DNA from: Synergistaceae bacterium
GTDB lineage: Bacteria; Synergistota; Synergistia; Synergistales; Aminobacteriaceae
Direction: 5' to 3'
Assembly: GCA_017450125.1 (NCBI GenBank)
Contig: JAFSWZ010000027.1
Location: 21,096 to 85,095 of the forward strand
DNA: 64,000 nucleotides
Each line of letters opens with the position of its first letter. Positions within the stretch are counted from its first letter, which is position 1. Shown here piece after piece: positions 54,180 to 63,134 of the stretch. The position numbers and the translations under genes are program-made. The notes below the pieces were generated by a model. That model was not told the DNA's origin and ran no database searches. It saw nothing but the letters and a program-made list of their open reading frames with translations.

Positions 54180-55289
54180 ATGGAACACAGGGAACAGCAG
54201 ATTATCCGCGTCAGCTTCATCGGAATCATCACGAACATTCTTCTTGCAGGCTTCAAGTTTGCTGTTGGGATGCTCGCTCACTCGGTCGCAATCATGATTG
54301 ACGCTCTCAACAACGCAAGCGACGTACTGTCTTCCGTGATAACGGTTATCGGCACGAAGTTAGCAGGCCGCCCGGCGGACAAAACCCACCCTTACGGGCA
54401 CGGGCGCGTCGAGTACATCACTGCGGAAGTCATATCGGCTATCGTGCTCTACGCAGGAATCACGGCTCTCATCGAGTCGGTGAGCAAGATACTTTCACCC
54501 ATTGAGCCGGAATACTCTGCGGCGACACTGGCAGTTGTTGCGGCGGGCGTTGCGGTGAAGTTCGTGCTTGGCCGCTACGTGAGCAGGCAGGGCAAGGAAT
54601 TGTCCTCTGACGCGCTGAAAGATTCAGGGCAGGACGCGCTGATGGACGCGACAGTCTCGACGACGACATTGCTCGGTGCATTTGCCTTTCTGGCTTTCGG
54701 CTGGAATCTCGAGGCGTGGCTTGGAGCATTCATCTCGATCATCATCATCAAGGCAGGAATAGACATGTTCCGTGAGACAACGAGCAAGATTCTCGGCGAA
54801 CGAATCGAGAGCGAGATAGCTTCCGCCGTGAAAGCCACAATCTGCGAGACAGAAGGAGTCTTCGGCGCGTATGACCTCATCCTCACGAACTACGGCCCGG
54901 ACAGATTGATGGGCTCGGTTCACGTTGAAGTTCCTGACTGGTGGACGGCGGACAAGATCGACACAGTCAGCCGGGACATCGCGCACAAAGTCTTCAATGA
55001 ACACCACGTAGCTCTTGCGGCAATCGGAGTGTACTCCCGCAACACAAGCGACGACGAGGTGAAGGACATCCGCAGTGCCGTAACGCGCGCCGTAATGTCG
55101 CAGGAGTATGTGCTTCAGATTCACGGGTTCTACTGCAACACTCAGGAGAAGGTGATACGCTTCGACATCGTGATAGACTTCGCTGCTCCTGATGCCCGCG
55201 AGGTACAGAGCAAGGTTACGGAGGCCGTGAGCACTCTCTATCCTGACTTCAGCATAACTGTACAGCCCGACTCGGATTTCTCGGACTGA
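54180..55289 (+). CDS. Cation diffusion facilitator metal transporter
   Basis: A metal/proton antiporter of 369 residues with about six membrane helices. It has the CDF motifs DALNNASDVLSS and HPYGHGRVEYI, the second-site DSGQDALMDATVS, and a C-terminal cytoplasmic domain (about 210-290). A second C-terminal extension (about 295-369) resembles a further ACT-like or ferredoxin-like fold. ATG 54180 has AAGGAGGGGG upstream. The metal (Zn, Mn, Fe) cannot be assigned. Confidence 0.87.
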   Translation: MEHREQQIIRVSFIGIITNILLAGFKFAVGMLAHSVAIMIDALNNASDVLSSVITVIGTKLAGRPADKTHPYGHGRVEYITAEVISAIVLYAGITALIESVSKILSPIEPEYSAATLAVVAAGVAVKFVLGRYVSRQGKELSSDALKDSGQDALMDATVSTTTLLGAFAFLAFGWNLEAWLGAFISIIIIKAGIDMFRETTSKILGERIESEIASAVKATICETEGVFGAYDLILTNYGPDRLMGSVHVEVPDWWTADKIDTVSRDIAHKVFNEHHVALAAIGVYSRNTSDDEVKDIRSAVTRAVMSQEYVLQIHGFYCNTQEKVIRFDIVIDFAAPDAREVQSKVTEAVSTLYPDFSITVQPDSDFSD

Positions 55290-55331
55290 GCGGGTGATAT
55301 ACTTTCTGCATTTCGCAAAGGAGAATTGACC

Positions 55332-55601
55332 ATGAAAGCTATAATGACCGTTTCAGCGAAGGACAGAGTCGGGATAATCGCTGATGTCTGCACCCTGCTG
55401 TCTGATTTGGGCGTGAACATCCTCGACCTCAGCCAGACCGTCATGGAAGGAATCTTCACGATGACGCTTCTTGTCGACACATCGACTTCATCACACACGT
55501 TCGATGAGATTCGCGATGCAGTTATCCGCAAGGGCGAGGCCGGAGAGTTAGTGATACACATTCAGCGTGAGGACATCTTCACGGCGATGCACAGGGTGTA
55601 G
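55332..55601 (+). CDS. ACT-domain protein
   Basis: An 89-residue single ACT domain (KAIMTVSAKDRVGIIADVCTLLSDLGVNILDLSQTVMEGIFTM and onward), a ligand-binding regulatory fold. ATG 55332 has AAAGGAG upstream. It lies 3 bases before a UPF0210 gene; this pair is conserved across many bacteria, with the ACT protein presumed to sense an amino acid. Confidence 0.9.
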   Translation: MKAIMTVSAKDRVGIIADVCTLLSDLGVNILDLSQTVMEGIFTMTLLVDTSTSSHTFDEIRDAVIRKGEAGELVIHIQREDIFTAMHRV

Positions 55602-55604
55602 AAC

Positions 55605-56963
55605 ATGCTGAACATCTCTGACATTATGCAGACGGTCAGCATGATTGACCACCAGCACCTTGACATCCGCACCATCACTCTCGGAATCTCACTGTACGAC
55701 TGCGCGAGCTCGAGCCTAAGCAAGTGTGCGGCCAAGATTCACGACAAGGTCTGCCGGAAAGCTGAGCACCTCGTCGAGACAGGCGAACAGATTGAGCGTG
55801 AGTTCGGCATCCCCATCATCAACAAGCGAATCTCCGTAACGCCGATCGCACAGGTTGCGGCTTCATGCGAGGGTGAGAGTTACGCGGAACTTGGCCAAGC
55901 CCTCGACACAGCCGCACGTGAATGCGGAGTGAACTTCATCGGCGGTTTCTCTGCACTGGTGCACAAGGGCTTTACTGATTCCGACAGACGATTAATAGCG
56001 TCAATCCCCGAGACGTTATCGTCGACAGAGCTTGTGTGTTCGTCGGTGAACGTAGCTACGACAAAGGCCGGCATCAACATGGACGCGGTTGCACTCATGG
56101 GCAAGACCATCAAGCGCACGGCAGAGCTCACTGCCTCACAGGACGGGCTCGGGTGCGCAAAGCTCGTTGTGTTCGCGAATGCTGTAGAGGACAATCCGTT
56201 CATGGCGGGAGCGTTTCACGGAGCGGGCGAGCCTGAGTGCGTCATCAACGTCGGAGTGTCAGGGCCGGGTGTAGTGTGGCGGGCACTGCAGGACGTTAAG
56301 GGCGGGAGTTTCGACGTTGTTGCCGAGACGGTGAAGAGGACGGCCTTCCGCATTACGCGTATGGGACAGATGGTCGCAAATGCTGCTTCTGAGAGGCTGG
56401 GCGTGCCGTTCGGGATTGTTGACCTGTCGCTTGCTCCGACACCCGCGAAGGGCGACAGTGTAGCGCGAATCCTCGAGGCGATGGGTCTCGAGGCCTGCGG
56501 GACGCACGGGACGACTGCGGCACTTGCCCTGCTGAACGATGCGGTCAAGAAGGGCGGCGTGATGGCTTCCGGGCACGTAGGGGGACTGTCGGGAGCGTTT
56601 ATCCCAGTGAGCGAGGATGAGGGGATGATTGCGGCGGTGAAGGCAGGAACGCTTAATATCGAGAAGCTGGAAGCGATGACCTGCGTCTGCTCTGTGGGGC
56701 TGGACATGATTGCAGTTCCCGGCGACACATCGGCGGACACAATCAGCGCGATAATTGCGGACGAGGCGGCCATAGGAGTCGTGAACAGCAAGACAACAGC
56801 CGTGCGTATAATCCCTGCGCCGGGCAAACGCGAGGGCGACAGCGTGGAGTTCGGGGGACTGCTGGGGAGTGCTCCCGTGATGAGGGTGAACAGTGCGGGA
56901 AGTGAAGAGTTCATCGCTCGCGGAGGAAGAATCCCCGCACCGATACACAGCCTCAGGAATTAG
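55605..56963 (+). CDS. UPF0210 (DUF711) family protein
   Basis: A 452-residue cytoplasmic protein of a widespread family without an agreed function. Conserved segments include [69 protein letters not shown] and [16 protein letters not shown]. It follows the ACT gene by 3 bases. Confidence 0.9.
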   Translation: MLNISDIMQTVSMIDHQHLDIRTITLGISLYDCASSSLSKCAAKIHDKVCRKAEHLVETGEQIEREFGIPIINKRISVTPIAQVAASCEGESYAELGQALDTAARECGVNFIGGFSALVHKGFTDSDRRLIASIPETLSSTELVCSSVNVATTKAGINMDAVALMGKTIKRTAELTASQDGLGCAKLVVFANAVEDNPFMAGAFHGAGEPECVINVGVSGPGVVWRALQDVKGGSFDVVAETVKRTAFRITRMGQMVANAASERLGVPFGIVDLSLAPTPAKGDSVARILEAMGLEACGTHGTTAALALLNDAVKKGGVMASGHVGGLSGAFIPVSEDEGMIAAVKAGTLNIEKLEAMTCVCSVGLDMIAVPGDTSADTISAIIADEAAIGVVNSKTTAVRIIPAPGKREGDSVEFGGLLGSAPVMRVNSAGSEEFIARGGRIPAPIHSLRN

Positions 56964-56968
56964 GGTTG

Positions 56969-57003
56969 ACAGGGAGCTGACGCACTCGCTCCCTTGTTGA
57001 CTT
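56969..57003. terminator. Weak terminator between convergent genes
   Basis: AGGGAGC and GCTCCCT form a 7-bp stem with a 10-base loop between the UPF0210 gene and the convergent S-component gene. T tracts are short. Confidence 0.45.
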
Positions 57004-57008
57004 TGCCG

Positions 57009-57545
57009 CTACGACTCCATTGCGGACACAGCCGCAAGAACCGGACGCAGGCACAGCAGAACTATCACCGAGTTTATCGCGCCCTTGATGAGGTTGAACG
57101 GCAGGAACACAGTCAGCAGCATCGAGCCCACAACGTGTCTGGGCACTCCCATGAAGATCGGCGTAACGATGTAGTTCCACATCAGCATTGATGCCGTCAT
57201 CAGCACGCACCCGACCGCCAGGCCAAGCGCAAGGCCTTTCCGCGACTTGTTGAACTTGTAGACCGCCGAAGCCGTGCACACGAACGATGCTGTCGAGAGC
57301 AGGTTCATCACGAAGCCGATTATCCCAGCCTCGCCGGTCAGCACCATCTGCAGCAGCGCAACGATGAACGACACCCCCAGCCCCGCAAGAGGCCCGTAGA
57401 GCAGTCCGCCTATCAGTATGACCGCGTCCTTAACGTCGAACTTCAGGAACGGAGCTGACGGCATGATCGGAATCTTCACCAGCATCACAGCAACAAACGC
57501 CAGCGCAGACAACATCGACAGAAAAGCTATATCCTTAGTACGCAT
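57009..57545 (-). CDS. ribU: ECF transporter S component, riboflavin (RibU) type
   Basis: A membrane substrate-binding subunit of 178 residues with about six helices. It shows PFLKFDVKDAVILIGGLLYGPLAGLGVSFIVALLQ and MWNYIVTPIFMG, as in RibU proteins. It must share an energising module (EcfT and ATPases) encoded elsewhere. It lies 18 bases after the phosphodiesterase gene, leaving no room for an FMN riboswitch. Another vitamin substrate is possible. Confidence 0.72.
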   Translation of the reverse strand: MRTKDIAFLSMLSALAFVAVMLVKIPIMPSAPFLKFDVKDAVILIGGLLYGPLAGLGVSFIVALLQMVLTGEAGIIGFVMNLLSTASFVCTASAVYKFNKSRKGLALGLAVGCVLMTASMLMWNYIVTPIFMGVPRHVVGSMLLTVFLPFNLIKGAINSVIVLLCLRPVLAAVSAMES

Positions 57546-57563
57546 GATTTATCCTCCTTATTC

Positions 57564-58103
57564 TCACAGCTTCTCGGTGTGGTAGACTTCCCCGCCCGCT
57601 AAATCCTTCCAGAACATCCCATCGTCGGTCAGCATCATGTAACTGTGCCTGCTACCGTCTTTAGGGATAGATACAGAGCCGGGATTCACGTACAGCTTCC
57701 CGCCGCCCAAGTCCTCCCACGCCGGAACGTGAGTGTGTCCGTGAAGAAGTATATCCGCCTCAGGAAGATTTCTCTTGTTGAAGACGTGTCCGTGCGTCGC
57801 GAAGATAACTTTGTTCACGGCGAACAGCAGGCAATATTCCGCCATTATCGGGAAGTCCAGCATCATCTGGTCAACCTCGCAGTCGCAGTTCCCCCTGACG
57901 CACAGAACCTTGCTTTTGATTCCGTTGAGCATCTCCGCAACCGCCTTTGTGTCGTACTCACCCGGAAGGGCGTTGCGTGGGCCGTGATAGAGCAGGTCGC
58001 CCAGAAGCAGGAGCTTGTCCGGCTCCTCACGGACAAAAGCCGCCATCATCTCCCTGCAGTACTTGGCCGAACCGTGAAGGTCCGACGCTATCATTATGTT
58101 CAT
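57564..58103 (-). CDS. yfcE: YfcE/MJ0936-type metallophosphoesterase
   Basis: A 179-residue phosphodiesterase of the calcineurin-like superfamily. It has MIASDLHGS, LLLGDLLYHGPRN, VRGNCDCEVD, THGHVF, HGHTHVP and NPGSVSIPK in order, giving the two-metal site. ATG 58103 (MNIM) matches the usual family N-terminus. It is probably co-transcribed with the downstream RibU-like gene. Confidence 0.92.
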   Translation of the reverse strand: MNIMIASDLHGSAKYCREMMAAFVREEPDKLLLLGDLLYHGPRNALPGEYDTKAVAEMLNGIKSKVLCVRGNCDCEVDQMMLDFPIMAEYCLLFAVNKVIFATHGHVFNKRNLPEADILLHGHTHVPAWEDLGGGKLYVNPGSVSIPKDGSRHSYMMLTDDGMFWKDLAGGEVYHTEKL

Positions 58104-58148
58104 GACCGAAAATCTCTCCCAATGTGAAAATTTTGTGAATGATTATAG

Positions 58149-58154
58149 TATAAT
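58149..58154 (+). promoter_or_regulatory. -10 element for the symporter gene
   Basis: TATAAT lies 41 bases before the symporter start. The same A/T-rich patch (ATTATA at 58142-58147) also gives a TATAAT on the minus strand for yfcE, suggesting closely spaced divergent promoters. No clear -35 boxes are visible. Confidence 0.4.
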
Positions 58155-58195
58155 GCACAGACAATTCTTAATATTTAGGAGCGTGTGATTAATCC

Positions 58196-59839
58196 ATGAA
58201 CATTATGGACAAAATCATGTACTACAACGGGATCGTCAACAGTTTCGTCTGGGGCGCGCCCGTTTTAATATTGCTGGTCGGCACGGGCGTTTATCTTACG
58301 CTTCTGCTCGGCCTTCCGCAATTCCGTTACTTCTTCGACGCAATGTCAGAAGTCTTCAGCTTCCGCAAGAAGAAGGACGAGGACAAGTCAATATCCTCCT
58401 TCGCGGCAATGGCTACGGCAATGGCGGCTACCGTCGGAACAGGCAACGTTGCTGGTGTTGCGACTGCACTTCATCTCGGCGGGCCCGGAGCTCTCGTGTG
58501 GATGCTGGTATCTGCACTCTTCGGCATGGGCACGAAGTTCGCTGAAGTTACGCTGGCCGTGCATTACAGGCAGAAGGACGCGCACGGAGACTGGCGCGGG
58601 GGCACAATGTACATCCTCGAGAAGGGTACGAGCGAGGCTCTGGGTTCAGGGTTCGGCTTCATCGGGAAGGTGCTTGCGGTGCTGTTCGCCCTGTTCGCGT
58701 TCCTTGCGTCGTTCGGAATCGGTGCGGCAACTCAGGCTAACTCTGCGGCTGAAGCCATGAGCATGGGCTGGGGCATCAACCACATGTACAGCGGTATAGT
58801 CATGGCGGTGCTCGTTGCTCTGGTTATCATCGGCGGCCTCAAGAGCCTTTCGACTGTAACAACGTACATTGTCCCCTTCATGGCTATCTTCTACATCATC
58901 GGCTCGGTGTATGTTCTCGTCCTCAATGCTTCAGCGATACCTGCGGCTGTGTCCAACGCAGTTCATCTTGCGTTCAACAACCCGTTAGAGACACTTCCCG
59001 GAGCACTTGCAGGCTGGGGCGTGAAAGAAGCAGTGCAGAGAGGTATAGCGCGCGGAGTGTTCAGCAATGAAGCCGGTATGGGTTCTGCGCCGATGGTTCA
59101 CGCGACGGCGAACGTAGAGCATCCTGTACAGCAGGGCTTCTACGGAATCTTTGAGGTCTTCATGGACACCGTCGTAATCTGCACGATGACAGCTCTTGTC
59201 GTTATGTCGACAGGTACTCTCACGAGCTCGCCTGATCTTACGGGTGCACAGCTCACGCTTCAGGCCTTCGAGAACGCTCTTGGTGCTCCCGGAAAGTACG
59301 TGCTCTCGATAGGGCTTCTGCTCTTCGCGTTCACGACGATTCTCGGCTGGTACTGGTACTCAGAGACAGCGGCGACATACCTCTTCGGAATGTGGGTAAA
59401 GCCCATCACCAAAATCTTATGGATTGCAATGATAGTCATCGGTGCGGCAGGAGCACAGTTCATCGGAGCAGAGGGCAATCAGTTCCTGAACAATATCTGG
59501 GACATCTCGGACACGCTTAACGGCTTGATGGCACTCCCGAACCTTATCGGGCTTCTGATTCTGTCCGTAACGCTCAAGCGCATTGTGAGCGACTACGACG
59601 AGAAGTACGGCATCCCCAGCGACAGAGTATTGTCGCAGTCAGAGAAGGTTCTCGTCGCTAAGGTTCAGTACATCGTTACGGGAATCATCGCGGTAGTGAT
59701 GGGAATGACGGCGTTCTTCGCGTACACCCAGCTGTTCGCGGCACTGGCTGTCGTGCTCGGGCTGTATACCGCGTACAAGAGGCAGACACTTCTGGGCTTC
59801 CTTGCTGTGATTCTGGGAATTGCGGCGGCGGCTATGTAG
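58196..59839 (+). CDS. Sodium:alanine/glycine symporter (AGCS/AlsT family)
   Basis: Imports alanine, glycine or a related amino acid with Na+. The 547-residue protein has about 11-13 helices and the family motifs AAMATAMAATVGTGNVAGVA, GGTMYILEKG, RGVFSNEAGMGSAPMVHA, and FTTILGWYWYSETAATYL. It has about 80 residues beyond the usual C-terminus, with extra hydrophobic helices. A second ATG three codons downstream is an alternative start. Confidence 0.93.
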   Translation: MNIMDKIMYYNGIVNSFVWGAPVLILLVGTGVYLTLLLGLPQFRYFFDAMSEVFSFRKKKDEDKSISSFAAMATAMAATVGTGNVAGVATALHLGGPGALVWMLVSALFGMGTKFAEVTLAVHYRQKDAHGDWRGGTMYILEKGTSEALGSGFGFIGKVLAVLFALFAFLASFGIGAATQANSAAEAMSMGWGINHMYSGIVMAVLVALVIIGGLKSLSTVTTYIVPFMAIFYIIGSVYVLVLNASAIPAAVSNAVHLAFNNPLETLPGALAGWGVKEAVQRGIARGVFSNEAGMGSAPMVHATANVEHPVQQGFYGIFEVFMDTVVICTMTALVVMSTGTLTSSPDLTGAQLTLQAFENALGAPGKYVLSIGLLLFAFTTILGWYWYSETAATYLFGMWVKPITKILWIAMIVIGAAGAQFIGAEGNQFLNNIWDISDTLNGLMALPNLIGLLILSVTLKRIVSDYDEKYGIPSDRVLSQSEKVLVAKVQYIVTGIIAVVMGMTAFFAYTQLFAALAVVLGLYTAYKRQTLLGFLAVILGIAAAAM

Positions 59840-59853
59840 GATTGGCTTAACTT

Positions 59854-59886
59854 GCCCTCCCTGAGAGATTGGGGAGGGTTTTTGTG
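59854..59886 (+). terminator. Rho-independent terminator after the symporter
   Basis: CCCTCC and GGAGGG pair around a loop of about 12 bases, followed by TTTTTGTG. Confidence 0.8.
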
Positions 59887-59939
59887 TCATAATATATCCA
59901 CATCAAGGCACGATAATTCATTCAGGAGGTGCAGTTATC

Positions 59940-61091
59940 ATGATAATCAGGACAGCAAGAATCTTACTCGCAGCAGCAGCAGTGGCAGTCTTCGCGTCAT
60001 CGGCCTTCGCATCAACGTCGGGGGTCATCAACAGATTTGCGTTCGACACCGCGCGGATACTTGGCCAAGACAGCGGGACTTACTTCTTCTCGCCGTACAG
60101 CATAATCTCAGCGTTCGGTATGGCTTATGCCGGAGCGTCAGGGGACACTGCCGCCGAGATGGAACGTTCGCTCGGCTTCACGAAGGAGCTTCACGGTGAG
60201 CTCGATGAGCTTGCGCGCGTGCTCAAGGACGGACAGTACCTCTCCTCAGCAAACAGAGTGTGGCTCCGCACAGGCCTGAACCTCAGCAAGGAGTATCAGG
60301 ACACGCTGCTTCTGTACTACGGGAGCAGGGCGGTCAAGCTCAACATCAAGGACAAAACCGAAGCCTCCCGCAAGATCATCAACAACTGGGTGAGCGGCAA
60401 GACCAACGGCAAGATTCCCAGCCTGCTCTCGAGCCTCGATCCGTCAACGCAGATGATAATCACCAACGCCGTGTACTTCAAGGCTGAGTGGCAAAGTAGG
60501 TTCAGCAAGAAGCTCACAGCCCCCGAAAAGTTCCGCGACGGCGACAAAGTTACGGAAGTCCCGATGATGAAGAAGAACTCCGACTTCCAGTACGCGGAGA
60601 TTGACGGCGTGAAGATTATCCGCCTGCCCTACAAGGGACGCAGGGTGTCGATGTTCGTGGTTCTTCCGCCGGAGGACAAGCCCGAAGCTCTTGACGCGCT
60701 CGACGCAGAGGCGTTCTCCGGGCTGGTGAATGCTATGAGCAAGTACAAGGTTGACCTGTGGCTGCCGAAGTTCAGGACGGAGGAGAGCTACCAGCTGGCG
60801 GACATCTTCAAGGCACTCGGAGTAAAGCAGGCCTTCACGAACCTCGCGGACTTCTCGGGCATAACGGAGGACACTGCGCTGAAGATTGACGCTGTGGTGC
60901 ACAAGACGTTCATTGAGGTAGACGAGGAGAAAACGGAAGCAGCGGCGGTAACCGGGCTAGGGCTTTTGGGAGCTACGATGATGCCGAGTCCCACGCCTAA
61001 GGCAGTGTTCCACGCAGATCATCCGTTCACGTACTTCATCGTTGACGACGAGAGCGGAACTATCCTGTTCATGGGACGGCAGACGTTCTGA
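59940..61091 (+). CDS. Secreted serpin (serine protease inhibitor)
   Basis: A 383-residue serpin with a signal peptide (1-24, ending SSAFAS), so it is periplasmic or secreted. It has FFSPYSIISAFGMAYAGASGDTAAEM, ITNAVYFKAEW, the inhibitory hinge EEKTEAAAVTG (residues 329-339) and the C-terminal DHPFTYFIVDDESGTILFMGR. Counting 13 residues from P14 Thr332 puts P1 at Ala345 (GLLGA/TMMP), which suggests elastase-like targets. P15 is Lys rather than the usual Gly. AGGAGG precedes ATG 59940. It has its own terminator and no protease gene beside it. Confidence 0.93.
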   Translation: MIIRTARILLAAAAVAVFASSAFASTSGVINRFAFDTARILGQDSGTYFFSPYSIISAFGMAYAGASGDTAAEMERSLGFTKELHGELDELARVLKDGQYLSSANRVWLRTGLNLSKEYQDTLLLYYGSRAVKLNIKDKTEASRKIINNWVSGKTNGKIPSLLSSLDPSTQMIITNAVYFKAEWQSRFSKKLTAPEKFRDGDKVTEVPMMKKNSDFQYAEIDGVKIIRLPYKGRRVSMFVVLPPEDKPEALDALDAEAFSGLVNAMSKYKVDLWLPKFRTEESYQLADIFKALGVKQAFTNLADFSGITEDTALKIDAVVHKTFIEVDEEKTEAAAVTGLGLLGATMMPSPTPKAVFHADHPFTYFIVDDESGTILFMGRQTF

Positions 61092-61107
61092 GCGTAAGTT
61101 CTGAGGC

Positions 61108-61139
61108 TTTCCCCTGCTTTCGGGCGGGGGAATTTTTGT
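61108..61139 (+). terminator. Rho-independent terminator after the serpin
   Basis: CCCCTGC and GCGGGGG form a stem with a short TTTCG-containing loop, followed by AATTTTTGTG. Confidence 0.85.
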
Positions 61140-61161
61140 GCTCTGCTAAGTATATCTGCAA

Positions 61162-61190
61162 TTGACGGGTGAAATAATTTCTACTATCCT
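61162..61190 (+). promoter_or_regulatory. Promoter of the ThDP enzyme / aldehyde dehydrogenase operon
   Basis: TTGACG (61162-61167), a 17-base spacer and TATCCT (61185-61190). The leader is about 60 bases and ends in AAGGAGG (61241-61247). Confidence 0.65.
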
Positions 61191-61258
61191 ATTCACGTTT
61201 CCCAGTAAAATAAATTTCACTGACAATCTCACAAGTTATTAAGGAGGTATTTACCCGC

Positions 61259-63109
61259 ATGAGCAAAAAGCTGGTAGCTGATCTCATCGTTGATTACCTT
61301 GAGCGCAGAAAGGTTGAGTACATTTTCGGCCTCTGCGGACACACGGTAATCGGAATGCTCGATGCCATCAACCGCAACCTCGAGAAGGGCGGCAAACTCC
61401 GCTACATCTCCAACCGTCATGAAGCAGTAGCCTCAACAGCCGCAGACGGATACGCGCGCGTTACGCACAAAGCCTCTGTCGTAATGTGCCACTTGGGGCC
61501 TGGCATCACCAACGTCCTCACCGGCGTAGCAAATGCCGCGTTCGACTCGATTCCGATGGTTGTATTTGCCGGCGACGTACCGAGCTACTACTACGGCAAG
61601 CACCCGCATCAGGAAGTCAACATGCACGGCGACGCAACGCAGTACAGAATGCTTGAGCCTGTCTGCAAACGCTGCTGGAGAGTCGACGACGCTGAAGCAC
61701 TGCCCGACATTCTGGACAAGGCTTTCAGGCTTGCAGAGTCAGGGAGACCCGGCCCCGTCCTTATCGATATGCCTATGGACATTTGGAGCAGGGAGATTGA
61801 GGAAGACCTGTTCGCGCGCACCTACAAGGACAGCCACGTAACAGTGAAGCCCGCTCTTGACCCCGCATGTGCAAAGGCAATCGCACAGAAGCTCATTGAC
61901 GCGAAAGCTCCCGTTATCCACGCTGGCGGCGGAATCCTTCTCGCTCAGGCTTCGGCAGAACTTGCGGCACTCGCTGAGTTCCTCGACATCCCGATTTCCC
62001 GTACGCTTATGGGTCAGGGCTGCGTCAGCGACCTTCATCCTCTGATGGTCGGACAGACGGGCTTCTGGGGACTTGCGCACACCCACGCATTTACCCTCAA
62101 TGCTGACATCATCCTCGCACTCGGAACACGTTTTGCGGAGGCAGACAGCTCGAGCTGGTATCAGGGCGTAACGTTCGATCCCTCAAAGACGAAGTTCCTC
62201 CAGATCGACATTGACCCGACAGAAATCGGCAGGAACTACCCCGTAGAGATCGGTGCAGTCGCAGACCTCAAGCTGGCACTTGCACAGATTCTCGAGGCGG
62301 CAAAGGCAATCAAGCCCGAAGGCATCAAGAGACCCGGACTCCGCGAGGGAATCGCGAAGGCAAAGGCAGAGTTCAAGGAATCCGTGAAGGCAATCACCGA
62401 AGACCTGCGCTTCCCGATGACTCCTCAGAGAATCCTTAAGGACGTTAAGGAAGCAATCCCTGAGGACGCGTTAATCTTCACCGACGTAGGCTGGAACAAG
62501 AACGGCGTTGCCCAGCAGTTCACGATTACGATTCCCGGCACTGTGCATCACTCGTCAGGACTCGCGACAATGGGCTTCGGCGCGTCGGCAGTTCTCGGCG
62601 GCAAGAAGGCAGCTCCCGACAAGATATGCATTGCCCTTATCGGCGACGGCGGCTTCGGCGTAAACCCGACATGCATGGCCACAGCAGTTGAGGAAGGCAT
62701 AGCGTGCACGTGGGTTGTCATGAACAATTACGCTTTCGGAACAATCGCAGGACTCGAGAACGCGAACTATCACACGCAGTTCGGCACGAAGTTCCACACG
62801 CCCGACGGTCAGCCTTATTCCCCGAACTGGGCAAAGGTTGCAGAGGGCTACGGCGTTGAGGCAATCCGCATCACGAAGGCAGAGGAGTTCGCGCCCGCAA
62901 TGAAGAAGGCGGTAGAGGCGAACAAGGCAGGCCGTCCGTTCCTGATTGATGCAATCATGGAGAACATCCCCGTACCGACACCCGGCTGCTGGAACATCAA
63001 CGACATCTACACGCCCGGCGATCTGGTCAGGGAAGGCAAGCTGGTGCAGAAGGACGCTGAAGGCAGGTACATTCCGCCCAGCCACGCGAAATCACACATA
63101 ACGAAATAA
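61259..63109 (+). CDS. Thiamine-diphosphate-dependent decarboxylase/ligase, acetolactate-synthase superfamily
   Basis: A cytoplasmic ThDP enzyme of 616 residues. The N-terminal Pyr domain has the catalytic Glu in NRHEAVASTAADGYARVT and GPGITNVLTGVANA. A central domain (about 195-335) follows, and the C-terminal PP domain has the cofactor signature GDGGFGVNPT to NNYAFGTI. It does not match acetolactate synthase or sulfoacetaldehyde acetyltransferase closely enough to name. The partner gene 25 bases downstream encodes an acylating-type aldehyde dehydrogenase. The pair could decarboxylate a 2-oxo acid to an aldehyde and oxidise this to an acyl-CoA; the substrate is unknown. Confidence 0.82.
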   Translation: MSKKLVADLIVDYLERRKVEYIFGLCGHTVIGMLDAINRNLEKGGKLRYISNRHEAVASTAADGYARVTHKASVVMCHLGPGITNVLTGVANAAFDSIPMVVFAGDVPSYYYGKHPHQEVNMHGDATQYRMLEPVCKRCWRVDDAEALPDILDKAFRLAESGRPGPVLIDMPMDIWSREIEEDLFARTYKDSHVTVKPALDPACAKAIAQKLIDAKAPVIHAGGGILLAQASAELAALAEFLDIPISRTLMGQGCVSDLHPLMVGQTGFWGLAHTHAFTLNADIILALGTRFAEADSSSWYQGVTFDPSKTKFLQIDIDPTEIGRNYPVEIGAVADLKLALAQILEAAKAIKPEGIKRPGLREGIAKAKAEFKESVKAITEDLRFPMTPQRILKDVKEAIPEDALIFTDVGWNKNGVAQQFTITIPGTVHHSSGLATMGFGASAVLGGKKAAPDKICIALIGDGGFGVNPTCMATAVEEGIACTWVVMNNYAFGTIAGLENANYHTQFGTKFHTPDGQPYSPNWAKVAEGYGVEAIRITKAEEFAPAMKKAVEANKAGRPFLIDAIMENIPVPTPGCWNINDIYTPGDLVREGKLVQKDAEGRYIPPSHAKSHITK

Positions 63110-63134
63110 CATTGAGAGGAGTAAAACTGTAACA

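Noticed and set aside
57546..57563. FMN riboswitch before the RibU-like gene
   Set aside because: Only 18 bases separate it from the upstream gene, too short for the aptamer.
61259..63109. Naming the ThDP enzyme sulfoacetaldehyde acetyltransferase (Xsc) or acetolactate synthase
   Set aside because: The N-terminal and cofactor motifs are only superfamily-level matches; the dehydrogenase neighbour hints at sulfonate chemistry but does not prove it.
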